Made by a program: the position numbers and the translations under genes. Source: JBAXTZ01 sp037129925 (GTDB taxonomy: Bacteria > Bacillota > Negativicutes > JBAXTZ01). From it: a stretch of DNA of 64,000 bases. Where the stretch lies: positions 1 through 64,000 of the forward strand of contig JBAXTZ010000002.1 of the NCBI GenBank assembly GCA_037129925.1, read 5' to 3'. The notes under the pieces are model-generated. The model searched no databases and was not told the DNA's origin. It worked only from the letters and a program-made list of their open reading frames with translations. Each line of letters begins with the position of its first letter. Position 1 is the first letter of the stretch. Positions 1 to 9,115 of the stretch are shown in pieces.

Positions 1-759
1 GTCGGAATGGCGGTACCGCTTATTGCCGGTGTCACTGTGTTAACGTTGGCGCTATCAAACAGCTTGGTTCCGGCGGTATCTGAAGCCCGGGCTTTGGGGC
101 GCATAGCCGACATTCGCAAGAAAACGGCGACTGCCTATCACATCGCAAATTTAATCACTATCCCGGCGTTCTTCGGATTGTGGTTGTTGGCAACGCCGAT
201 AGCGGTTACACTGTACAAAGAACCGAATGCCGGATTATCGATTGCGATTACTTCTATCGGAATCGTGATGCTTGGATTGCAAAATGTGTCGACTGGCACA
301 TTGCAAGGATTAGGCAAGACGGCGATTCCGTTCATTGCCATGGTGGTTTCGGTGGTCGTTAAAATAGTTGTAACCTGGATATTCGTGGCGATGCCGTCAA
401 TTAATATTGCCGGCGCCGCGTGGGCGACGAACTGTGATTTTGGGGTTGCAGCGTTAATCAATATGTTCTTTATCTATAAATACACCGGATTCGGCATCGA
501 AGTTGGCAAAACTCTACGAGTAGTTGCCGCATCGGCGATAATGGGCGCGTGCGCGCTTGGTGCGTATAACCTGCTGATGCAAATGTTACATGGCAGAGTC
601 GTTCATTCCTGCGTATTGGCAATGCTGGTCGGCGGGGTAGTATATGTGGTCGCGATATTTATGGTCGGAGGCGTTCGCGGTGAAGATTTGGAAGCGTTAC
701 CAAAAGTTGGTAAACCGCTTGCCGAACGACTCCGCAAATATAAAATCATCAGAAACTAA
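1..759 (+). CDS. SpoVB/MurJ-like polysaccharide flippase, C-terminal part
   Basis: The frame is open from the first base, so the N-terminus lies outside the window. The visible 253 residues are strongly hydrophobic, with about seven membrane segments, loop motifs such as SLVPAVSEA and GTLQGLGKT, and a basic tail. These features match the C-terminal half of the MOP-superfamily flippases annotated as stage V sporulation protein B or MurJ-like, which move undecaprenyl-linked sugars across the inner membrane. The substrate cannot be told from sequence; lipid II or an envelope polysaccharide are both possible. The gene is followed directly by a strong terminator and faces the convergent outer-membrane protein genes. 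Confidence 0.8.
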   Translation, partial: VGMAVPLIAGVTVLTLALSNSLVPAVSEARALGRIADIRKKTATAYHIANLITIPAFFGLWLLATPIAVTLYKEPNAGLSIAITSIGIVMLGLQNVSTGTLQGLGKTAIPFIAMVVSVVVKIVVTWIFVAMPSINIAGAAWATNCDFGVAALINMFFIYKYTGFGIEVGKTLRVVAASAIMGACALGAYNLLMQMLHGRVVHSCVLAMLVGGVVYVVAIFMVGGVRGEDLEALPKVGKPLAERLRKYKIIRN

Positions 760-775
760 GATTAACTAAACTAAT

Positions 776-809
776 AAAAAAGCGTTGAGATTATCTCAAC
801 GCTTTTTTA
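776..809. terminator. Bidirectional intrinsic terminator
   Basis: A GC-containing stem (AGCGTTGAG with its complement, loop of about five bases) is flanked by an A-run on the left and a T-run on the right. It can therefore stop transcription from the flippase gene on the plus strand and from the outer-membrane protein gene on the minus strand. Confidence 0.85.
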
Positions 810-824
810 TTAGTTATTAATTTG

Positions 825-1601
825 CTAGTATTGATAAGTAAGACCAACGCGCATACCGGATTTTGCCAAAAATGCCGCGTCGGCAATTGAATCCATCGTG
901 TTGTATTGGACATCAATTGAAGCGCCTTTGGCTACGATAAACGACAATCCAAGTTCGCCGTAATACGAGGCGCTGCTTGACAGCGCCAGTTTACTGGTAG
1001 AAACCAGCCATGAAGTTAATTCAGCGGCTGTTTCCACCCCGATTGTCGGACTCCAGGTTTCAACGCTGGAACCGTTATTTGGATTGGAATTATTACTCGT
1101 TGAACCATTCAAGACGATACCGCCAATATAAAGCGCGACAACATTGTTGCCATTGGCTTCGCTGGAGCGTTGGGGTTTGGAACTGTCGAAAATCCCCAAA
1201 AAATCATTGGGAAGGTCATTTAGGCTGCTTGCCAAACGATAGTAAATGTCGATTTCATTATAAGAAATTGTGGTATTGTAGTTTTGTTTTGTGTTCTGCG
1301 AATCGTTGCGGCTATATGTACCGTTCATGTTTGAGTAACCATAACGTATTGCAAAATTATGCCCCAAGCCGACGGTCGCGCTAGCATCCCAGGTGCCGCT
1401 GGTATTGTTGGCATATTGGTAATAATTGGGGTAAACTTCTTTTTCAAATTGTCCGCCGATAATATTAGAACCAATAAAGTTGGACCAGTATCCGGCGGAT
1501 ACCGCGAAATGTCCCAGTCGATAATCATACAGCGGCGCCGCGCTCGCGACGGACGAGATGATAAATGTGCAGATAATCGCAAAAAATATTATTTTCTTCA
1601 T
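825..1601 (-). CDS. Outer-membrane beta-barrel protein (paralogue 1)
   Basis: The 258-residue product starts with a typical signal peptide (basic MKK, hydrophobic core, cleavage near SVASAAP). It continues as alternating polar/aromatic strands and ends GLTYQY, a C-terminal aromatic residue as expected of BAM-inserted barrels. The N-terminal motif DYRLGHF after the signal peptide is shared with the adjacent gene, so the two are tandem paralogues. No specific family or substrate is recognised. It is useful mainly as evidence that the organism has an outer membrane. The start is supported by a purine-rich GGAGGAGAGAAA stretch just upstream on the minus strand. Confidence 0.75.
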   Translation of the reverse strand: MKKIIFFAIICTFIISSVASAAPLYDYRLGHFAVSAGYWSNFIGSNIIGGQFEKEVYPNYYQYANNTSGTWDASATVGLGHNFAIRYGYSNMNGTYSRNDSQNTKQNYNTTISYNEIDIYYRLASSLNDLPNDFLGIFDSSKPQRSSEANGNNVVALYIGGIVLNGSTSNNSNPNNGSSVETWSPTIGVETAAELTSWLVSTSKLALSSSASYYGELGLSFIVAKGASIDVQYNTMDSIADAAFLAKSGMRVGLTYQY

Positions 1602-1615
1602 TTTCTCTCCTCCGC

Positions 1616-2380
1616 CTAAAATTGGTAGTTCAGACCGTATTCGAATCCCGAACGGTACAAGAACGAAGAATCATTATTGCTATTGGTGGTCGTAGCCGCC
1701 AGATTATAGTTCTTGTAGGCAATGCTAATCGATGCGCCTGGTAAAACTTGATAGGCAAGTCCGGCTTCGACAAAAACCGAAGCATTTGCCGTCAACGACA
1801 GTCGACCAAAAGACCAGAAATTATCGGCATATTGTGATGAATTCATTATTCCAATCATATAGCCGGTTGCATTGCGCGGCGCGTTTGCCGACGGGTCCTC
1901 GGGCATGTCGCCAAACACCTGTCCGGCGCCAATGAATAGCGCGTAAATATTACGTCCTTCAGGTTCTGACGTCCATTTTAACGGTTTCCCAGTCGCTAAA
2001 TTTACGGCATCGTTAACCAAACCGCCCAGCGAGCTGCCGATTTTAAATAGCAAATCCACCTCTTGGGCGTTCAAGTTTATTTGCTTGCTACCACCGCCGT
2101 GAATTGAATAGTTATTGGATAAATCGGCATAACCATAGCGCAAGGCAAATCCGTGGCTCAAGCCGATAGTGGCATCAGCTGTGAAGTTGCCGACATGAGC
2201 TTGCGCGTAGTTTAAGCTATTTGCTGACGTGGCAGTTGGCATTGCCAGATCCGTAGTTCCGCCCCACCAGCCGCCGCCAACTTGGAAATGCCCCAGTCGA
2301 TAGTCGGTTAGCGGTTCGGCGGTTGCAGAAATGGATAATGCCAATAACAAAGCGATACAAATTAATAACGCTTTTTTCAT
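1616..2380 (-). CDS. Outer-membrane beta-barrel protein (paralogue 2)
   Basis: The 254-residue protein has a signal peptide (MKKALLICIALLLALS, cleavage near ATAEP) followed by the TDYRLGHF motif found at the same place in the downstream paralogue. It ends GLNYQF with a terminal aromatic, and shares internal features such as GLSHGFALRYGY and a NIYALFIGAG-like strand. A barrel in the outer membrane is inferred; the function is unknown. Only 14 bases separate it from paralogue 1, so the two are probably co-transcribed. An AGGAGGAG ribosome-binding site lies just upstream of the ATG. Confidence 0.75.
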   Translation of the reverse strand: MKKALLICIALLLALSISATAEPLTDYRLGHFQVGGGWWGGTTDLAMPTATSANSLNYAQAHVGNFTADATIGLSHGFALRYGYADLSNNYSIHGGGSKQINLNAQEVDLLFKIGSSLGGLVNDAVNLATGKPLKWTSEPEGRNIYALFIGAGQVFGDMPEDPSANAPRNATGYMIGIMNSSQYADNFWSFGRLSLTANASVFVEAGLAYQVLPGASISIAYKNYNLAATTTNSNNDSSFLYRSGFEYGLNYQF

Positions 2381-2402
2381 TAAACTCCTCCTCGTACAAA
2401 AT

Positions 2403-2440
2403 AAAAACCCGCGGATATTCTATAATAACCGCGGGTTTTT
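2403..2440 (-). terminator. Intrinsic terminator of proBA
   Basis: A 12-bp perfect stem (AAAAACCCGCGG and its complement) encloses a 14-base AT-rich loop. A T-run follows on either strand. It lies just after proA on the minus strand and separates the proline operon from the outer-membrane protein genes. Confidence 0.85.
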
Positions 2441-2492
2441 AGCAAGGTAAAACATATTAGTGGAAATTTGTATAAATACGCCAGCGCGCAGT

Positions 2493-3743
2493 TTAGCGGG
2501 TCTGACCATTACCGTTGATTAAATATTTAATACTGGTTAATTCCTTCAATCCCATCGGCCCGCGGGCGTGAAGTTTTTGGGTGCTGATGCCGATTTCGGC
2601 GCCAAACCCGAATTCGTAACCATCGGTAAAGCGTGTGGAAGCGTTTACATATACGACAGCGGCATCGATTTCACGCTGAAACCGGCTGATGTTGATATAA
2701 TCGTTGGAGATTATCGCCTCGGAATGTTTGGTCGAATATTCATTAATATGGTCTATAGCTTCATCTAAGCCATCGACGATTTTTATCGCCAAAATCAAAT
2801 CGAGAAATTCAGCCGCCCAGTCAGCCCCGGTTGCCGGAATAATTCTGTTATCATACTGGAGAGAACGCCCACAGCCGCGAAGTTCGACGGTGTTTGCAAA
2901 CATTGCTGCAATAAGTTTTGGCATAAACTGGTCGGCGATGTCGCGATGAATTAACAGCGTTTCCATAGCATTACAAACTGCCGGTCGCGAGACTTTGGCG
3001 TTAATGGCAATAGCTAACGCCATTTCACTGTCAGCGCTGGCATCGATAAAGGTATGACAGACCCCGGTGCCGGTTTCAATGACCGGTATCGTACTGCTTT
3101 CCACAACTGTCTTTATCAATCCCGCGCCGCCACGCGGGATGACGACATCAATAAACTGATTTAACCGCAATAATTCGCCAACAGCGGCGCGATCAGTAGT
3201 TGTGACCAGCTGGATCCAGTCTTCTGGCAAATTGCAAGAAGAAAGCGCCTGGCGCATGGTGTTGACAATTTCAATGTTGGTATTTAACGCTTCTTTACCG
3301 CCGCGTAATATTGCAACATTACCCGACTTCAAGCACAGCGCGGCAGCATCGGCAGTAACATTCGGGCGGGATTCGAATATTATACAGATTACCCCGAGCG
3401 GCACGCGGATTTTCTGTACTGCAAGACCATTCGGCAGAATCCAGCCGTCAATAACGTCACCGATCGGGTCGGGTAAAGCGCTGACAGCTGATATACCGGC
3501 TGCGATTGCGGAAATTCGTTGCTCGTCGACGCGAAGCCGATCCAGCAATGCGTTGCTGAAATTGTTTTTGCGGCCGTTAGCAATATCGACAGCATTGGCA
3601 GCGATTATTTTTTTGCTGTTCGTTACCAAAGCGTGGGCAATGCTTTGCAGAGCGGCATTTTTTGTAGTTGAGCCACAGCTGGCAAGTGCTCCAGAAACAC
3701 TTTTGGCTTGTTGTCCAATTGTAATCAATTCGCTATATTTCAT
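2493..3743 (-). CDS. proA: Glutamate-5-semialdehyde dehydrogenase (gamma-glutamyl phosphate reductase)
   Basis: ProA reduces gamma-glutamyl phosphate to glutamate-5-semialdehyde with NADPH, the second step of proline synthesis. The 416-residue product has the usual ProA length. Family motifs include IFESRPNVTADAAAL, LKSGNVAILRGGKEA, VIPRGGAGLI and the region ETGTGVCHTFID. The catalytic cysteine region is RPAVCNAMETLL. I place the start at the ATG giving MKYSELITIG because GGGGAAAG lies directly upstream; the longer open frame would add 26 residues without family support and overlap proB. It sits seven bases after proB, in the classical proBA order. Confidence 0.95.
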   Translation of the reverse strand: MKYSELITIGQQAKSVSGALASCGSTTKNAALQSIAHALVTNSKKIIAANAVDIANGRKNNFSNALLDRLRVDEQRISAIAAGISAVSALPDPIGDVIDGWILPNGLAVQKIRVPLGVICIIFESRPNVTADAAALCLKSGNVAILRGGKEALNTNIEIVNTMRQALSSCNLPEDWIQLVTTTDRAAVGELLRLNQFIDVVIPRGGAGLIKTVVESSTIPVIETGTGVCHTFIDASADSEMALAIAINAKVSRPAVCNAMETLLIHRDIADQFMPKLIAAMFANTVELRGCGRSLQYDNRIIPATGADWAAEFLDLILAIKIVDGLDEAIDHINEYSTKHSEAIISNDYINISRFQREIDAAVVYVNASTRFTDGYEFGFGAEIGISTQKLHARGPMGLKELTSIKYLINGNGQTR

Positions 3744-3750
3744 CTTTCCC

Positions 3751-4878
3751 CTATACGATAACAACCATATTGTCGCGGTGGATGGCCTCGTGATAATCAA
3801 GCCCGCCCAGTATAGTTGCAATTTGATTGATTTTCTTGCCCTTTATTTTTCGTAGCTCGTCGGCAGAATAATTTACCAGGCCGCGGGCAATTTCCTGATT
3901 GTCGCTGGAAATAACGCTTACTACCTGACCGCCGCTAAAGTCACCGCTAATATCAACAATACCAACTGGCAACAAACTCGAACCGTTATTGATGATCGCG
4001 GCGCCACAGCCCTGGTCGACAAAAATATTACCGCTTGCGGCTTTGCCAAACGATAACCATTTTTTTCGAAATTGCAGTTTGGCTTTTTTGGGCAAGAACA
4101 ATGTGCCAACAGGTTGCCCGTCCAGTATGGACTCGATGCAATTTTTGACACTGCTGTTGGCAATTATTACGGCAATGCCGGCGTTAACGGCGATCTTGGC
4201 AGCTTGGATCTTGGTACTCATACCGCCAGTCCCGCTGGCAGAACCGGCGGCGCCAGCCATGCTTTCGATAGCGGCGGTGATGGTTTTGATTTCCGGTATC
4301 AGTGTGGCAGTGGTGTCGGTTGCCGGGTTTGCAGTATAGAGTCCGTCAACATCAGACATAATCAGCAATAAATCGGCTTCCACCAGCGCTGCTACCATTG
4401 CCGACAGATTATCATTATCGCCAATTTTTAGCTCGTCAATGGAAACGGCATCGTTCTCGTTGATAATCGGGATGACATTCATTCGCAACAAAGATAATAG
4501 CGTCGAGCGGGAGTTGGCGCACCGGGTCATTTCTTTGGTGTCGGAACGAGTCAACAATACTTGCGCGACAGTTTTAGCGTATTCGGAGAAAATTTTCTCG
4601 TAAACGTGCATCAATAATCCTTGACCGACGGCGGCAACGGCTTGTTTTTCCGGTATTAAAACCGGTCGCTCTTTCAATCCGAGTTTCATCATCCCGGCGC
4701 CGACCGCGCCACTGGTTACGAGAATTACTTCTCGGCCAGAATTGTGAATATTGCTTATGGCGCGCACTAATCGTTCAATTTTAGCGAAATCCAGCATACC
4801 GTTTGGAAAAGACAGCGAACTGGTGCCGATTTTTATAACAATTCGTTTTGCTGCAACCGGAATCGCGCGTTGTTTCAT
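3751..4878 (-). CDS. proB: Glutamate 5-kinase with PUA domain
   Basis: ProB phosphorylates L-glutamate at the gamma-carboxyl, the committed and normally proline-inhibited step of proline synthesis. The kinase domain covers about residues 10-265, with KIGTSSL at the nucleotide site, LVTSGAVGAGM, INENDAVS and a glycine-rich GSASGTGGMSTK loop. Residues from about 280 to the end form a PUA domain (IFVDQGCGAAI, SLLPVGIVDI, ARGLVNY). The length of 375 matches two-domain ProB. A GAGGTG ribosome-binding site precedes the start. The gene is divergent from the hydrate dehydratase gene. Confidence 0.95.
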   Translation of the reverse strand: MKQRAIPVAAKRIVIKIGTSSLSFPNGMLDFAKIERLVRAISNIHNSGREVILVTSGAVGAGMMKLGLKERPVLIPEKQAVAAVGQGLLMHVYEKIFSEYAKTVAQVLLTRSDTKEMTRCANSRSTLLSLLRMNVIPIINENDAVSIDELKIGDNDNLSAMVAALVEADLLLIMSDVDGLYTANPATDTTATLIPEIKTITAAIESMAGAAGSASGTGGMSTKIQAAKIAVNAGIAVIIANSSVKNCIESILDGQPVGTLFLPKKAKLQFRKKWLSFGKAASGNIFVDQGCGAAIINNGSSLLPVGIVDISGDFSGGQVVSVISSDNQEIARGLVNYSADELRKIKGKKINQIATILGGLDYHEAIHRDNMVVIV

Positions 4879-4956
4879 TTACACCTCAAAAATATGTTGT
4901 ATAATTGTACCATTATAATATATTCGCCAATTTATTTGAATAGCCTAGGAGAAAAT

Positions 4957-5817
4957 ATGCAAAAGTATACTAATACCAAAATGGTCGCCCAGCGTTTGCC
5001 CAGGCATAACGATGAAATTCACAAATATCAACGGGGAAAAGTTTTGGCGTGGTGCGGTTCGGATAGTATGCGCGGAGCCGCTGCACTCAGCGCTCGTGCG
5101 GCGTTCATGGCTGGCGCCGGTTATGTCGAAGTGTTTACGGAAAAACAAGCCGCCGCGGCTCTTGCCGTCAACCTGCCGGAGGCGGTGATTTCCAATTCTG
5201 AAGGCACAGATTTTATTGATCGATTTAAAACAGCCGCCCGCTCTTGCCGGTCGATTTTGCTCGGACCGGGAATTGGTGTTAGTGAAACCAATTTGGAAAA
5301 ACTGGAATTAATTTTAAAAACGGCGCTAGTGCCGGTTGTAATCGACGCCGATGCGCTTACGTTGTTGTCTGCCACCCCTGGCTTGATAAAAACCGCTTAT
5401 TCCATACCGGTAATTACGCCTCACGGCGGTGAAATGGCTAAACTGCTAGGGCTGCCACAGTTATCAATCAATGACAGTCGGGAAGATTTGGCGCTCAAGT
5501 TCTCGGAGCAGTACAATTGTGTAGTGGTGCTCAAAGGAGCGTTTACGATAATTACTGCTCCTAATGGAATGACGCTTATCAATCCACACGTAAATCACAA
5601 ATTAGCTACCGCTGGTTCTGGAGATGTATTGGCAGGGATTATTGCCGCGCTACTGGCTCAAGGCGCAGACAGTTTTTTTGCCGCGGTATGCGGTTGTTTT
5701 ATCCACGGCATGGCAGGTGAAAACGCCTCGAAGGCCGGCAAAAGAAATATTATCGCATCCGACATCAGCGAATATATCGCAAAAACTATTGAAGCGATTG
5801 AAAAAAACGCGCCCTAG
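4957..5817 (+). CDS. nnrD: ADP-dependent NAD(P)H-hydrate dehydratase
   Basis: The product is the ribokinase-like dehydratase that repairs the damaged cofactor NAD(P)HX, coupled to ADP hydrolysis. Characteristic motifs are GPGIG, VIDADALTLL, ITPHGGEMAKLLG, VVLKGAFT and ATAGSGDVLAGIIAALLAQG, the last carrying the catalytic aspartate. At 286 residues it corresponds to the dehydratase domain alone; the NnrE epimerase half found in fused proteins is absent. I use the internal ATG because AGGAG lies six bases upstream, whereas the longer frame would run through the promoter region shared with proB. A terminator follows it, so it is probably monocistronic. Confidence 0.9.
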   Translation: MQKYTNTKMVAQRLPRHNDEIHKYQRGKVLAWCGSDSMRGAAALSARAAFMAGAGYVEVFTEKQAAAALAVNLPEAVISNSEGTDFIDRFKTAARSCRSILLGPGIGVSETNLEKLELILKTALVPVVIDADALTLLSATPGLIKTAYSIPVITPHGGEMAKLLGLPQLSINDSREDLALKFSEQYNCVVVLKGAFTIITAPNGMTLINPHVNHKLATAGSGDVLAGIIAALLAQGADSFFAAVCGCFIHGMAGENASKAGKRNIIASDISEYIAKTIEAIEKNAP

Positions 5818-5862
5818 GTGTTGTAGTATGGTTCATATATTTTGCATAAGCAGGGCTACGAG

Positions 5863-5897
5863 AAATTCGTTCTTATCAGAGAGCGAATTTTTTTATT
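5863..5897 (+). terminator. Intrinsic terminator after nnrD
   Basis: The stem AAATTCGTTCT pairs with AGAGCGAATTT (one G-U pair), with a six-base loop and then TTTTATTTT. It separates nnrD from the groESL promoter, which begins a few bases later. Confidence 0.75.
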
Positions 5898-5904
5898 TTG
5901 GCTA

Positions 5905-5932
5905 TTGACAATAACGAAAGATGTACTATAAT
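5905..5932 (+). promoter_or_regulatory. Sigma-A type promoter of groESL
   Basis: A perfect -35 TTGACA and a perfect -10 TATAAT are separated by 16 bases. The expected transcription start falls just before the CIRCE element. Confidence 0.85.
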
Positions 5933-5943
5933 ATGAGCAGTGA

Positions 5944-5970
5944 TTAGCACTCTAAAATGATGAGTGCTAA
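5944..5970 (+). promoter_or_regulatory. CIRCE operator (HrcA-binding site)
   Basis: The inverted repeat TTAGCACTC-N9-GAGTGCTAA matches the CIRCE consensus at every position. It lies about 12 bases downstream of the -10 box. By family knowledge HrcA binds here and represses groESL until heat or protein-folding stress titrates GroEL. The hrcA gene itself is not in this window. Confidence 0.97.
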
Positions 5971-6016
5971 CAAAGAAACAAAATTGTTTTCATAAATTTA
6001 AGGAGGATATTTATCC

Positions 6017-6301
6017 ATGATCAGACCTTTAGGAGACAGAGTTCTTGTCAAAGCGATGGCGCGAGAAGACATAACTAAGAGCGGAATAGTATTGCCGGAC
6101 ACTGCTAAGGAAAAACCGTCAGAAGCAGAAGTCGTAGCAGTCGGTAATGGCAAGACATTAGAAAACGGCACACGGGTTGCCCTGGACGTAAAAGCTGGAG
6201 ACAAAGTTATTTTCTCCAAATACGGCGGCACCGAAGTGAAGTTTGATGGCATTGACTACTTAATCTTGAGCGAACGCGATATTCTCGCGGTCGTTGAATA
6301 A
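6017..6301 (+). CDS. groES: Co-chaperonin GroES
   Basis: The 94-residue product has the GroES pattern: IRPLGDRVLVK at the N-terminus, the mobile-loop region around SGIVLPDTAKEKP, GDKVIFSKYGGTEVKFDG and the C-terminal LILSERDILAVVE. It caps the GroEL ring during ATP-dependent folding in the cytoplasm. An AGGAGG ribosome-binding site lies ahead of the ATG, and groEL follows after 18 bases. Transcription is from the CIRCE-controlled promoter upstream. Confidence 0.97.
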   Translation: MIRPLGDRVLVKAMAREDITKSGIVLPDTAKEKPSEAEVVAVGNGKTLENGTRVALDVKAGDKVIFSKYGGTEVKFDGIDYLILSERDILAVVE

Positions 6302-6319
6302 TTCGGAGGAAATTGAATA

Positions 6320-7954
6320 ATGGCAAAGATGATTTGTTTTGATGAAGAAGCCCGCCGGTCGTTAGAGCGGGGCGTAAATGCGTTGGCAAATACCGTAAAA
6401 GTTACCCTGGGACCAAAAGGGCGTAACGTTGTCCTTGAGAAAAAATTTGGCGCTCCGACTATCACCAATGACGGCGTAACAATTGCCCGGGAAATTGATT
6501 TGGAAGACCCGTATGAAAATATGGGCGCTCAATTAGTTAAAGAAGTGGCCACCAAAACTAACGATATCGCTGGTGACGGCACGACTACTGCGACTATTTT
6601 GGCACAAGCGATGATTCACGAAGGTATGCGCAATGTCGCTGCCGGCGCTAATCCGATGATGCTAAAGCGTGGTATTGAAAAAGCAGTAATCGTTCTGGTG
6701 GAAGAAATCCGGAAAACTGCCCGCAAAGTCGAGAGCAAAGAGTCAATTGCTCAAGTTGCATCGATTTCGGCAGCGGACGATTCAATCGGTATCCTTATTG
6801 CCGAAGCTATGGAAAAAGTTGGCAAAGATGGCGTAATCACTGTTGAAGAATCCAAGACGATGAAAACCGATATGGAAGTAGTCGAAGGAATGTTGTTTGA
6901 CCGCGGTTATATTTCGCCGTACATGATCACTGATGCCGACAAAATGGAAGCGGTATTGAATGATCCGCTAATTTTGATCACCGACAAGAAAATCAGCGCT
7001 ATTGCCGATTTGTTGCCGACTTTGGAAAAAGTTGTCCAAATGGGTAAAGAATTGCTGATAATTGCTGAAGACGTTGATGGCGAAGCGCTGGCTACACTGG
7101 TAGTAAACAAATTGCGCGGAACCTTCAAAGCCGTTGCTGTAAAAGCTCCTGGTTTTGGCGATCGTCGTAAAGCGATGTTGGAAGACATTGCTATATTAAC
7201 CGGCGGCAGTGTTATAACTGAAGAACTCGGACGCAAACTGGACAGTGTTGAAATTACTGATCTTGGTCGCGCTCGTCAAGTGCGTGTTGCCAAAGAAGAT
7301 ACTACTATTGTTGATGGCGTTGGTTCAAAAGATGAAATCAAAAAGCGTGTCAACCAGATTAAAGCGCAAATCGAAGATACTACTTCGGATTTCGATAAAG
7401 AAAAATTACAAGAGCGGTTAGCAAAATTATCCGGCGGTGTTGCTGTTATCCAGGTTGGCGCAGCTACTGAAGTCGAGATGAAAGAAAAGAAACACCGCAT
7501 CGAAGACGCTTTGAATGCTACGCGTGCAGCTGTTGAAGAAGGAATTGTCGCTGGCGGCGGCGTAACCTTTATCGACATACAAACTTCGCTGGATGCAATC
7601 GTTGAAACTGGCGATATCATGACTGGCGTGAAAATAGTCCGTCGGGCAATTGAAGAGCCACTTCGACAGATCGCTAACAATGCCGGACTTGAAGGCTCAG
7701 TTGTAGTCGAAGAAGTCAAGAAACGGGCGCGTGGCGTTGGTTTCAATGCCTTGTCCGAAGAATATGTGGACATGATCGCAGCCGGTATTGTTGACCCGGC
7801 AAAAGTTACCCGTTCGGCGCTGCAAAATGCTGCTTCAATATCCGCGATGGTGTTGACAACTGAAGCGCTTGTTGCCGACAAACCGGAAAAAGACAAGGCA
7901 GGAATGCCGCATCCGGGAATGGGCGGAATGGGTGGAATGGACGGAATGATGTAG
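6320..7954 (+). CDS. groEL: Chaperonin GroEL
   Basis: The 544-residue length and motifs are those of GroEL: VTLGPKGRNVVLEKKFG, the ATP-site DGTTTATILAQAM, KAPGFGDRRKAMLEDIAILTG (shown here in parts) and the C-terminal Gly-Met tail ending GGMDGMM that lies inside the ring cavity. It folds non-native proteins with GroES. The N-terminus reads MAKMICFDEEARRSLERG. The gene forms a two-gene operon with groES and ends at a strong terminator. Confidence 0.98.
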   Translation: MAKMICFDEEARRSLERGVNALANTVKVTLGPKGRNVVLEKKFGAPTITNDGVTIAREIDLEDPYENMGAQLVKEVATKTNDIAGDGTTTATILAQAMIHEGMRNVAAGANPMMLKRGIEKAVIVLVEEIRKTARKVESKESIAQVASISAADDSIGILIAEAMEKVGKDGVITVEESKTMKTDMEVVEGMLFDRGYISPYMITDADKMEAVLNDPLILITDKKISAIADLLPTLEKVVQMGKELLIIAEDVDGEALATLVVNKLRGTFKAVAVKAPGFGDRRKAMLEDIAILTGGSVITEELGRKLDSVEITDLGRARQVRVAKEDTTIVDGVGSKDEIKKRVNQIKAQIEDTTSDFDKEKLQERLAKLSGGVAVIQVGAATEVEMKEKKHRIEDALNATRAAVEEGIVAGGGVTFIDIQTSLDAIVETGDIMTGVKIVRRAIEEPLRQIANNAGLEGSVVVEEVKKRARGVGFNALSEEYVDMIAAGIVDPAKVTRSALQNAASISAMVLTTEALVADKPEKDKAGMPHPGMGGMGGMDGMM

Positions 7955-7975
7955 GCTTTACCAAAGCTTACTTTC

Positions 7976-8009
7976 CCCGCGATGAATAACCTTCATCGCG
8001 GGTTTTTTC
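7976..8009 (+). terminator. Intrinsic terminator of groESL
   Basis: An 11-bp GC-rich stem (CCCGCGATGAA with its complement) with a short TAACC-like loop is followed by a T-run. Confidence 0.9.
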
Positions 8010-8038
8010 TTGCTTGTAATGAGCGGCTCATTTATAAT
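8010..8038 (+). promoter_or_regulatory. Promoter of the YibQ-like gene
   Basis: TTGCTT and a perfect TATAAT are separated by 17 bases. The -35 box begins at the end of the groESL terminator T-run. Confidence 0.65.
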
Positions 8039-8067
8039 CAAATTCATCATATACAATGAGGTGTACA

Positions 8068-9072
8068 GTGGTTACGAAACATACTAAACCAGTTAAAAAG
8101 CAAATTTCCAAAAAAAAATCACCCACAACTAATTGGAAGAAGTTTGGGACGATATTAATTGTCGTCGTTGCCTTTGCGGTGGGAATTATCTATGCCGGTG
8201 GTTGTGGCAATAGCAATTCCGGTAGCAATAATGAATCGAAGCAGGAAAGTGTTCCGACAAAAGACAATGGCGGAACTACTAAACCTGGCGCCGATACCGC
8301 GAAGAGCGCTCCACCAGCCAGCGACAAAAAAACGCAAGCTGCAAATTCAAAAGCTGCAACCACCAATTCAACCGCTAACAGCTCACCGGTAAAACACACC
8401 AAAGCCACACCTGGGGCGCCCGGACGCTTGGCGATTATAATCGACGATTGCGGCTATAATTCAGCCGCGCTAAATACCCTGGCGCAAATTGACGCGCCGC
8501 TGACTTTTGCAGTTATTCCCTATTTGCAGTCGAGTAACGCGGCAATTGCTAAGGGAAACGCCAGCGGCAAGCAACTGATGGTGCATTTGCCGATGCAATC
8601 AGCGGGCGGTTCAGGCGCTGAGAAAATTACAATTTTAACAACTATGAGCGATTCGGAAATCCAAAAAATCACGCGAAATGCGATTAACGCGATTCCCGGA
8701 GCAGTTGGCGTGAATAATCACCAGGGCTCGAAAGCGACCGCGGATAGCCGGGTAATGCGGGTTGTTATGGGGGTCGTTGCTGGCGATGGCCTGTTCTTCG
8801 TCGATTCTATGACTAATCCGGCAAGTGTTGCCTGTGATGTTGCCAGGGAGTATGGTGTAGCTACTTCGGAAAATGAAATATTTTTGGATAATAGTGATAG
8901 TGTAACTTATATTAAAGGACGAATAGCTATGGCAATTGATATGGCGCGTAACAAAACTATTATTGCCATCGGTCATGCCCGCCCTAATACTGCCAAAGCG
9001 CTAAGCGAGATGGCTGGAGAAATTCAACAGTCAGGAATTCAAATGATTTTTGCGTCAGAAGCCGTAAAATAA
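8068..9072 (+). CDS. Divergent polysaccharide deacetylase (YibQ family)
   Basis: The protein has a basic N-terminus, one membrane segment at about residues 25-45 and a low-complexity Ser/Thr/Lys/Ala linker to about residue 115. A C-terminal domain follows, typical of the divergent polysaccharide deacetylase family: LAIIIDDCGYN, DAPLTFAVIPYL, VHLPMQ, GVNNHQGSKAT, FVDSMTN and IAIGHARPN. The domain is therefore outside the cytoplasmic membrane, presumably acting on or sensing cell-wall glycans. Family members often lack normal deacetylase metal ligands, so activity is uncertain. The segment YAGGC after the membrane helix is a weak lipobox-like sequence. I choose a GTG start preceded by GAGGTG. 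Confidence 0.75.
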   Translation: MVTKHTKPVKKQISKKKSPTTNWKKFGTILIVVVAFAVGIIYAGGCGNSNSGSNNESKQESVPTKDNGGTTKPGADTAKSAPPASDKKTQAANSKAATTNSTANSSPVKHTKATPGAPGRLAIIIDDCGYNSAALNTLAQIDAPLTFAVIPYLQSSNAAIAKGNASGKQLMVHLPMQSAGGSGAEKITILTTMSDSEIQKITRNAINAIPGAVGVNNHQGSKATADSRVMRVVMGVVAGDGLFFVDSMTNPASVACDVAREYGVATSENEIFLDNSDSVTYIKGRIAMAIDMARNKTIIAIGHARPNTAKALSEMAGEIQQSGIQMIFASEAVK

Positions 9073-9115
9073 TTGTCGGGAACGATTATTGCAGCGCGTC
9101 TCTCTCAAAAATATA

